DNA from: Loigolactobacillus bifermentans DSM 20003
Lineage (GTDB): Bacteria; Bacillota; Bacilli; Lactobacillales; Lactobacillaceae
Assembly (NCBI RefSeq): GCF_001434575.1
Contig: NZ_AZDA01000026.1
Location: 1-46,251 of the forward strand
Reading direction: 5' to 3'
DNA length: 46,251 nucleotides
The notes beneath the pieces are model-generated. The model made no database searches, was not told where the DNA came from, and was given only the letters and a program-made list of their open reading frames with translations. Position numbers and translations under genes: made by a program. Positions 39,693 to 46,251 of this stretch are shown here, in pieces. Numbering within the stretch: the first letter of the stretch is position 1; the number at the start of each line of letters is the position of its first letter.

Positions 39693-42356
39693 CTAATCTT
39701 TTACGTTATACCATGTGGCACCACTTCCTGTGCCAACTTTCATCGGCACAGCCAAGGATACCGCAGCGTCCATCACTTCTGGCACCAACTGCGCTAAAAT
39801 CGGAATTTCAGTTTTTGGTGCCTCAAAAATCAATTCATCATGTACTTGTAATAACATTGTGGCCTGCAATTTCTCAGCGGCTAATGCGTGTTGCATGTGT
39901 AACATGGCCACTTTAATAATATCCGCTGCACTCCCTTGAATAGGGGTGTTCATTGCCGTCCGCTCCGCAAACGAGCGCAAATTAAAGTTTTTCGCGTGAA
40001 TATCTGGTAAATAACGGCGCCGATGGAAAAGTGTTTCAACGTAACCTTGTTCACGCGCGGTTTTCACAATGGCTTCCGTATAAGCCTTAACTTGCGGATA
40101 TTCACGGAAATAGTTTTCAATATACGTTTTGGCCTGGGCCCGACTAATGCCTAAATTTTGGGATAATCCGTAATCACTGATACCATAAACGATGCCAAAG
40201 TTAACCGCTTTGGCCTCACGGCGCATGTTTGGCGTCACATCTTCGGGTTGCGCCAAGCCAAAGATCCGCATGGCCGTGCTGGCATGAATATCCAGCCCTT
40301 CTTTAAAAGCAGCCTGCAAATTTTGATCCCCTGAAATATGCGCCAACACCCGTAATTCAATTTGTGAATAATCGGCTGCAAAAATGGCCCAATCTTCCGA
40401 CCGTGGAATAAAGGCCTGCCGAATTTGTCGACCATCTTGATCCCGCACAGGAATATTTTGCAAGTTCGGCTCAATGGAAGATAAACGCCCGGTTTGCGTC
40501 AAGGTTTGTAAATAAGTGGTATGGATTTTTTGATCCTCAGGATGAACTACCTTAAGCAGTCCGGTAATATAGGTTGATTGTAACTTAGACAGGCCACGGT
40601 AATCCAAAATATCACTGGCAATTGGCGCAATACCTTTTAAAGCTTCCAACACACCAACCGCGGTGGAGTAACCTGTTTTGGTCCGCTTGATCACCGGCAA
40701 TTTCATATCTTCAAATAAAATTTTGCCGAGTTGTTGGGATGAGTTAATGTTAAACTCTTTCCCTGCCTCAGCGTAAATTTTTTGGATGATCGTGTCTAAT
40801 CGCTGTTGAAATTGACCTTTCAACTCATTTAATTTATCAATGTCAATTTTGACCCCTGCGATTTCCATATCCGCTAACACCAAGGCCAACGGTAATTCCA
40901 TCTCTGTAAACAACGCCAATTGATCATTATCCTGTAGTTTTTTCATTAAAACCGGTTGCAAATCAGAAATGGCTTGGGCCTTAGCTGCTAAATGCTTTTC
41001 AAAAACCGTTATATCTTCCGGTAAGCCTTTGCTGGCACCTTTGCCATAAACCGCTTCGTCTGTGGCCACATTTTGATAGCCGTGCAGCAAGGCTAATTTA
41101 CCAAGGTCGTTACTATTATCATTGGTATCCACTAAATAAGACGCCAATAACAGATCAAATGTGGTGCCTGCTAACGAAACCCCTAATCGTTGTAGCCCGA
41201 CGTAAGTCCGTTTAACATCAAAAACGTATTTTTCAATTGCACTATCCGCTAACAACTGCTTCAACGCAGGGGTTTGTAACAGTGCCGTATCCGTGGCCAC
41301 ATACCAAGTCCCCTGATGGCCAATGACAAAACCATTGCTCTCAGCGGTGTGATAATTATCCGCTAACATTTCTAAATAAAAGGTCACCGGACTGGTTAAT
41401 TGTGCTGCAATTGCAGCCACATTGTCGGCTGTTAAAACGTCATACTTCAATGCCGCCTGTTGTGCTTGAACAGCTGAATTCACAATGCTCAGCTTGCTTT
41501 TAAACGATTGGAAATCCATGGCATCATAAAAATCCAACAATTTGGTTTCATCTTTGCCTTGGCACACTAACGCATCCAACGTTAACGCCACTGGCGCATT
41601 GGTATTAATGGTGGCCAACGATTTACTTAAAAAGGCTTGTTCCCGATCAGCTTGAAGATGTTCCTTCATTTTGCTGGCTTTTAAGCTGTCCAGGTTATCA
41701 TAAATCCCTTCAACACTTCCAAATTGCTTTAACAACTTGATCGCCGTTTTTTCACCGACTTTGGTCACCCCAGGATAATTATCCGAAGTATCCCCTGCCA
41801 AACCTTTCATATCAATGATCTGCTTGGGTTCCAACTCATACTTTTCAAACACGTGAGCGGGGGTGTAAGCTTCTAGCGTATTGACCCCTTTCACCGTCAC
41901 ATTCACAGTAACTTGGTCTGTGGCCAATTGGGTCAAATCACGATCACCGGTGACAATATCAACTTTAAAACCGGCTGCTTCCGCTTGGCGCGCCATGGTC
42001 CCAATAATATCGTCTGCTTCATAGTTTTTGAGTTCATATGATTTGATGCCATAACCGACTAATAATTCCCGTAAGTGTGGCAATTGTTCTGACAATTCAG
42101 TGGGTGTTTTATCACGCTGGCCTTTGTAATCTGCAAATTTTTCGGTACGGAACGTGGTTTTACCAGCATCAAACGCAACCAACGCATGCGTCGGTTTAAA
42201 TTGGTCTAGTACCACATCCAGCATAGTATTAAACGCATAAATGGCGTTGGTATGGAGCCCATCGTGATTCACAAAGCGATTTAACTGGCTGTGCAAGGCA
42301 AAAAACGCCCGAAAGGCCACACTATTCCCATCAACTAATAATAAATGTTTATTCAT
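39693..42356 (-). CDS. polA: DNA polymerase I
   Basis: The 887-residue polymerase has an N-terminal 5' nuclease (LLVDGNSVAFRAFFAL, VTGDRDLTQL, GLAGDTSDNYPGV). The central 3'-5' exonuclease-like domain has lost the DxE metal residues (TFYLEMLADN), as in other Gram-positive PolA, so proofreading is unlikely. The polymerase domain shows motif A (FAADYSQIELRVLAHISGD), motif B (RREAKAVNFGIVYGISDYG) and motif C (LQVHDELIFE). It fills gaps in repair and removes RNA primers. Confidence 0.97.
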   Translation of the reverse strand: MNKHLLLVDGNSVAFRAFFALHSQLNRFVNHDGLHTNAIYAFNTMLDVVLDQFKPTHALVAFDAGKTTFRTEKFADYKGQRDKTPTELSEQLPHLRELLVGYGIKSYELKNYEADDIIGTMARQAEAAGFKVDIVTGDRDLTQLATDQVTVNVTVKGVNTLEAYTPAHVFEKYELEPKQIIDMKGLAGDTSDNYPGVTKVGEKTAIKLLKQFGSVEGIYDNLDSLKASKMKEHLQADREQAFLSKSLATINTNAPVALTLDALVCQGKDETKLLDFYDAMDFQSFKSKLSIVNSAVQAQQAALKYDVLTADNVAAIAAQLTSPVTFYLEMLADNYHTAESNGFVIGHQGTWYVATDTALLQTPALKQLLADSAIEKYVFDVKRTYVGLQRLGVSLAGTTFDLLLASYLVDTNDNSNDLGKLALLHGYQNVATDEAVYGKGASKGLPEDITVFEKHLAAKAQAISDLQPVLMKKLQDNDQLALFTEMELPLALVLADMEIAGVKIDIDKLNELKGQFQQRLDTIIQKIYAEAGKEFNINSSQQLGKILFEDMKLPVIKRTKTGYSTAVGVLEALKGIAPIASDILDYRGLSKLQSTYITGLLKVVHPEDQKIHTTYLQTLTQTGRLSSIEPNLQNIPVRDQDGRQIRQAFIPRSEDWAIFAADYSQIELRVLAHISGDQNLQAAFKEGLDIHASTAMRIFGLAQPEDVTPNMRREAKAVNFGIVYGISDYGLSQNLGISRAQAKTYIENYFREYPQVKAYTEAIVKTAREQGYVETLFHRRRYLPDIHAKNFNLRSFAERTAMNTPIQGSAADIIKVAMLHMQHALAAEKLQATMLLQVHDELIFEAPKTEIPILAQLVPEVMDAAVSLAVPMKVGTGSGATWYNVKD

Positions 42357-42477
42357 AATGACTCCTTAATTTGCTTATATTCGAATCCAGTTGCACTGGC
42401 ACCATTGCGCCAGTAAGCCCGTCCCTTATTGTAGCAAAAACAACGGCACAATGGGGCGTTTCAACGGCGATTTCATA

Positions 42478-42510
42478 AAGAAAAGAGGCCGTGTTTCCAC
42501 AACCTCTTGC
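42478..42510 (-). terminator. Terminator of the Bax-inhibitor-1 family gene
   Basis: On the minus strand AAGAGGTTGTG gaaa CACGGCCTCTT then TTCTTT, with imperfect middle pairs. Confidence 0.8.
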
Positions 42511-42517
42511 TACTTCC

Positions 42518-43228
42518 TTAATTATTGTCCGAACCGCCTACGCCAAAGATCCGTAAGAAGTATAAGAACAAGTTAATGAAATCCATATAAAGTTGAAGCG
42601 CGCCCATCACGGCTAAACCAGACGTGCTTGTTTGTTGACCATGTTGTAAATACATTTGCTTAATGCGTTGACTATCCCAAGCCGTTAAGCCGGTAAAAAT
42701 CAAAACACCAATAAATGAGAAAACATAATCAACCATTGGGTTCTGTAAAAACAAATTCACAATTGTTGCGACTAACAACCCGATCAAAGCGGCAAAAGCC
42801 ATTTGACCGATCCCGCTTAAATTACGCCGCGTAAACGTCCCGTAAAGGGCCATTCCGGCAAAGGTAGCCGCAGCTGCCACAAAGGCTGTGGTGATTTTTG
42901 CACCGGTGTAAACCGCGGCAATCAAGGCGAAAAATAACCCGTTAATCACCGCATACGCCATAAATAGTAAAAACGAGACTATGCCACCACGACTGGCCTT
43001 AAAGCTCGTCCCCATCACCAAACCTAATTCAACGATCATGAGGAGCCAGGTGATCCAGCTATGCGTCGCCACAAAGTTAAAGAAGCTGGCCCGGTAAACC
43101 GTCAGGACAAGATAGGCAACAATTGCGGAAACCGCAACGCCTAATGTCATGAAGCCGTAAACACGGGTCAAAAATTGACTGAGGCCACGTTCATCATTAA
43201 CAATAATTCGCTTTGGTTGTTCTTGCAT
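42518..43228 (-). CDS. Bax inhibitor-1 family membrane protein
   Basis: The 236-residue protein has seven hydrophobic spans and the BI-1/YccA/YetJ pattern: an N-terminal FLTRVYGFMTLGVAVSAIVA, a central span with VTLVLEMGTSFKASRGGI-like residues, and YLDFINLF-like ending (LYMDFINLFLYFLRIFGVGG). BI-1 relatives such as YetJ are pH-gated calcium leak channels; in lactobacilli the role is unproven. Single gene between polA and murC with its own terminator; start after GGAGGTTTTTAA. Confidence 0.9.
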   Translation of the reverse strand: MQEQPKRIIVNDERGLSQFLTRVYGFMTLGVAVSAIVAYLVLTVYRASFFNFVATHSWITWLLMIVELGLVMGTSFKASRGGIVSFLLFMAYAVINGLFFALIAAVYTGAKITTAFVAAAATFAGMALYGTFTRRNLSGIGQMAFAALIGLLVATIVNLFLQNPMVDYVFSFIGVLIFTGLTAWDSQRIKQMYLQHGQQTSTSGLAVMGALQLYMDFINLFLYFLRIFGVGGSDNN

Positions 43229-43308
43229 TTAAAAACCTCCATTAAAGTCTTTCGCATTCAGATTGGCTTTTATTTTAGCGAATCCAGTTCTAAAAAGCAA
43301 CTGGGTTG

Positions 43309-44640
43309 CTAGTTATTCTTAGGCGTACTCGCACTTAATAATTGTTCGTAAGCTTGTTCATACTTTTGAACATCCCCAGCACCCATGAAAACAACAACGG
43401 CATCATGGTAGTCTAACAAAGGTGACATATTATCTTGTTGTAAAACCGTACCGCCTTTACTGATCTTAGCGCCTAAATCAGCACTTGAGATCTTACCAGA
43501 TGTTTCCCGTGCGGAGCTGAAAATATCCGTTAAATAAACCACATCGGCTAAGCTTAAACTTTTGGCAAAATCATCTAAATAAGCAATGGTTCGTGAGAAC
43601 GTATGTGGTTGGAAAACGGCAACGATCTTTTTATCCGGGTATTTTTGCCGGGCAGCGTCCAATGTCGCCTTGATTTCAGAGGGATGATGCGCATAATCAT
43701 CAATAATGGTCATATCGGCCATTTTCCGTTCTGCAAAACGGCGTTTGACCCCTTGGAAAGTCAATAATTCTTGGGCCACTTCAGCCATTGGAATTTTTTC
43801 CATGTAGCTGACTGCAATCACTGCTAAGCTGTTTAAAATATTGTGTTCGCCAAACATTGGGATTTGGAAATGCCCTAATTTTTCAGTTTGATAATAAACG
43901 TCAAATTCAGAGCCCTTGACCGTCCGTAAAATATTTTTTGCTTGGAAATCATCTTTATCGCCAGTGCCATAATAATAAATTGGCACGTTGACTTGCAGTT
44001 TCCGTAATTCAGGATCGTCTCCCCAAGCAAAGATGCCTTTATGAACTTGGTTGGCTTCCGTTTGGAACGCATCAAAAACATCATCAATGCCGGTGTAGTA
44101 ATCTGGATGATCAAAATCAATGTTGGTCATGATCATATAATCTGGTGATTGGCCTAAGAAATGACGCCGATATTCATCCGCTTCAAAAACAAAGAATTGT
44201 GAGTTTTTGATGCCTTTCCCTGAGCCATCACCGATCAAATAACTGGTTGAGGCAATGCCACTTAAAACATGTGACAGTAAACCTGTGGTACTGGTTTTGC
44301 CGTGGGCCCCTGCTACACCAATGCTGGTGTGTTGTTTGATCACTTCTCCCAATAATTCAGGATAATGAATCACCTTCAAGCCTTGTTCCCGGGCTGCTTT
44401 TAATTCGGGATGATCCGCTGTAAATGCATTGCCAGCCACAATGGTTAAGCCAGCATGAATATTTTCAGCTGCAAAAGGATAAATCTTGATCCCAACTTTT
44501 TCTAAGTCACGTTGTGTAAAGGTATACTGCGTAATGTCAGAACCTTCAACTTTGTAACCTTCATCGTGTAAAATCATTGCTAAAGAGCTCATGCCTGAGC
44601 CTTTGATCCCAACAAAAAAATACGTCGTTTCTGTATCCAC
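43309..44640 (-). CDS. murC: UDP-N-acetylmuramate-L-alanine ligase
   Basis: The 443-residue Mur ligase adds L-alanine to UDP-MurNAc. [16 protein letters not shown] is the N-terminal UDP-binding motif; [15 protein letters not shown] the ATP loop; [20 protein letters not shown] and [10 protein letters not shown] the catalytic middle; [14 protein letters not shown] and [10 protein letters not shown] belong to the C-domain. GTG start behind AAGGAGCAAATAACA. In Firmicutes murC often follows a ftsK/spoIIIE gene, as here. Confidence 0.97.
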   Translation of the reverse strand: MDTETTYFFVGIKGSGMSSLAMILHDEGYKVEGSDITQYTFTQRDLEKVGIKIYPFAAENIHAGLTIVAGNAFTADHPELKAAREQGLKVIHYPELLGEVIKQHTSIGVAGAHGKTSTTGLLSHVLSGIASTSYLIGDGSGKGIKNSQFFVFEADEYRRHFLGQSPDYMIMTNIDFDHPDYYTGIDDVFDAFQTEANQVHKGIFAWGDDPELRKLQVNVPIYYYGTGDKDDFQAKNILRTVKGSEFDVYYQTEKLGHFQIPMFGEHNILNSLAVIAVSYMEKIPMAEVAQELLTFQGVKRRFAERKMADMTIIDDYAHHPSEIKATLDAARQKYPDKKIVAVFQPHTFSRTIAYLDDFAKSLSLADVVYLTDIFSSARETSGKISSADLGAKISKGGTVLQQDNMSPLLDYHDAVVVFMGAGDVQKYEQAYEQLLSASTPKNN

Positions 44641-44739
44641 TGTTATTTGCTCCTTCTTGCTTCTCCTGAATTAAGCACTTCAAATGGCGCCTATAAAAGT
44701 TAGTGTAGCATAAATCGCCTATTTTACGAGGCTTAAATT

Positions 44740-46251
44740 TTAACGGTTTTCTAAAGCTATCAAATCGTCCGGCGTAAAGTAAACGTCCCGCGGTTTTGAA
44801 CCACTGGCAGGCGAAATAAACTTCCGTGTTTCAAGGTCGTCGATCAGGCTAGCTGCACGATTGTAGCCGATTTTAAATTCACGTTGCAATTTCGATGTGG
44901 AAATTTGCTTTTCTGCTGCTAAATAACGCAACACATCTGGGAATAATTCGTCTTGGTTCGCCTGCTCCGTTGCCTGTTGCAAAAGGCCATCTGGTTCAAA
45001 CAAATAATGCGGTGGCAATTGCTGCTTCACAAATGCCACGATCTCATCGATTTCTTGTTCCGCGTAAGTGCCTTGGATCCGCACTGGCTGACTTTGACCG
45101 TTACCCAGGTACAACATATCCCCTCGACCTAATAGCCGTTCGGCACCGCCTTGATCAATAATCGTGCGCGAATCAATTTGACTGGATACCATAAAGGCAA
45201 TTCGCGTTGGAATATTATTTTTAATGGTCCCGGTAATAATATCCACACTTGGCCGTTGGGTGGCGACAATCAAATGAATCCCCGCTGCCCGTGCCTTTTG
45301 TGTGATCCGCACAATGTAATCTTGAACTTCTGTTGACGCCACCATCATTAAGTCTGCTAATTCATCAATAATGATCACGATGTACGGTAATTTCAACCCA
45401 TAATCACCATGGTCTGCTGCCTTACGGTTAAACTGTTCTAAATTACGCACACCCGCTGCTGCTAACTTCTGATACCGTTCTTCCATTTCTTCAACAGCCC
45501 ACTTTAAAGCCGCCGAAGCCGCTTTAGGATCAGAGATCACCGGTGACAATAAATGTGGTAATTCATTATACGGCGCTAATTCCACCGCCTTTGGATCGAT
45601 CAACAATAATTTTACTTCAGATGGTTTGGCCTTAAATAAAATCGATAATAACAAACTGTTGATGAAGACACTCTTACCCGAACCGGTAGCGCCAGCAATT
45701 AAACCATGTGGCATTTTCGCAATATTGGTGACCATAGGCTGCCCAAATAAATCCACCCCTAGTGCAATCGTCAGTGGCGATTGACTTTGCGCAAATTTTT
45801 CTGAACGCACCACTTCCGATAACATCACAGGACGAGATTTTAAATTAGGAATCTCAATCCCCACCGTTGACTTACCAGGAATTGGGGCTTCAATTCGAAT
45901 ATCCTTGGCCGCTAATGCCAATTTCAAATCATCACTGAGATTGGTGATCTTATTGACCTTCACACCACGCGATAAGGTTAATTCAAATTGCGTGACGGCC
46001 GGGCCAATGCTCCAACGACTGACCACTGCCTTCACGTTAAAAGCGTTTAACGTTTCATTTAACACGGTGCGTTGGTGTTGGACCCAGGCCGCCATTTCAC
46101 TACTATTGGTGGTTAATGGGTCGGGTAACAGGCTAAGTGGGGGCATTTGATAGCCACTTTCATCCACCTGTGGCAAAGCCGTGGTTTTGGCCACTGTTGC
46201 GGGCTGTTCCGTTGCGGGCTGTTCCGTTGCGGGCTGTTCCGTTGCGGGCTG
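44740..46251 (-). CDS. ftsK: DNA translocase FtsK/SpoIIIE, 5' part beyond the window
   Basis: A frame of at least 503 residues runs off the right edge, so the N-terminal membrane domain is not seen. The visible part starts in a PATEQ-repeat linker, then the motor: alpha/beta domains with Walker A LIAGATGSGKSVFINSLLLS, Walker B YIVIIIDELADLMMVA, and IRITQKARAAGIHLIVATQR-like sequence, and the gamma winged helix at the end (LQREFKIGYNRAASLIDDLE). It pumps chromosome DNA at the septum. A GTG at 46194 is internal, not the start. Confidence 0.95.
   Translation of the reverse strand, partial: QPATEQPATEQPATEQPATVAKTTALPQVDESGYQMPPLSLLPDPLTTNSSEMAAWVQHQRTVLNETLNAFNVKAVVSRWSIGPAVTQFELTLSRGVKVNKITNLSDDLKLALAAKDIRIEAPIPGKSTVGIEIPNLKSRPVMLSEVVRSEKFAQSQSPLTIALGVDLFGQPMVTNIAKMPHGLIAGATGSGKSVFINSLLLSILFKAKPSEVKLLLIDPKAVELAPYNELPHLLSPVISDPKAASAALKWAVEEMEERYQKLAAAGVRNLEQFNRKAADHGDYGLKLPYIVIIIDELADLMMVASTEVQDYIVRITQKARAAGIHLIVATQRPSVDIITGTIKNNIPTRIAFMVSSQIDSRTIIDQGGAERLLGRGDMLYLGNGQSQPVRIQGTYAEQEIDEIVAFVKQQLPPHYLFEPDGLLQQATEQANQDELFPDVLRYLAAEKQISTSKLQREFKIGYNRAASLIDDLETRKFISPASGSKPRDVYFTPDDLIALENR
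46196..46251. repeat. 15-bp tandem repeat in the ftsK linker
   Basis: GTTGCGGGCTGTTCC repeats three times (46196, 46211, 46226) and a fourth copy is cut by the edge. In the ftsK frame it encodes Pro-Ala-Thr-Glu-Gln repeats. The copies are identical at the base level, so the number may vary between strains. Confidence 0.9.

Noticed and set aside
42395-42414. ACTGGC-GCCAGT inverted repeat upstream of polA
   Set aside because: Six-base arms with an eight-base spacer and no further support; not distinctive enough to call an operator.
46192-46194. GTG as the start of the FtsK gene
   Set aside because: The frame continues upstream through the PATEQ repeats to the window edge, and there is no ribosome site before the GTG.

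Overview
The window is a piece of a low-to-moderate G+C Lactobacillales chromosome, most likely Lactobacillaceae. The conserved block ftsK-murC-polA-mutM-coaE-nrdR-dnaB-dnaI-thrS-infC-rpmI-rplT, the yqeG-yqeH-yhbY-nadD-yqeK-rsfS block, a threonine T-box and strong GGAGG ribosome sites all fit. I cannot fix the genus from sequence alone.

Positions 1 to about 17,740 are the early half of a temperate siphophage-type prophage that continues off the left edge. A genetic switch at about 11.9-12.1 kb divides it. Leftward (minus strand) come a Cro-like repressor, an ORF6N antirepressor, a chain of small overlapping early genes, then a recombination/replication module: DUF1351, SF2 helicase, Sak4-like ATPase, DUF669 protein with an SSB-like tail, primase-polymerase and VirE helicase. 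A repeat-rich candidate origin, a VRR-NUC nuclease and an ArpU-like late regulator follow. A DUF6731-like gene is cut by the window edge. Rightward (plus strand) come a CI-like repressor, an ImmA-type protease, four unrecognised membrane or lipoprotein cargo genes and a tyrosine integrase. No terminase, capsid, tail or lysis genes are visible.

Positions 17,850-46,251 are host core genome. First come an HD hydrolase, a TrmH-family rRNA methyltransferase, acylphosphatase, a YidC insertase, an OmpR-type two-component system and gnd. A long minus-strand series follows: rpmF/YceD; tmcAL; methyltransferase-rsfS-yqeK-nadD-yhbY-yqeH-yqeG (ribosome assembly and NAD synthesis); the infC-rpmI-rplT operon with an attenuator leader; thrS under a T-box; the dnaB-dnaI helicase loaders; nrdR; coaE-mutM-polA; a Bax-inhibitor-1 family membrane protein; murC; and the 3' part of ftsK.

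The least ordinary features are these. (1) Four 95-bp tandem repeats plus a degenerate fifth lie directly before yqeG. Each carries two hairpins with pairing-preserving changes and a short reading frame behind a ribosome-binding-type sequence, and the last copy supplies the yqeG ribosome site. (2) Three prophage cargo genes have related inverted repeats ending inside the Shine-Dalgarno sequence, with arm sequences that differ but still pair. (3) Hairpins after the cargo genes have their U-tracts, and in three cases their G-U pairs, only on the opposite strand. (4) The candidate phage origin has direct repeats, an AT-rich tract and a perfect 22-bp palindrome. (5) infC appears to start at the rare codon ATA.
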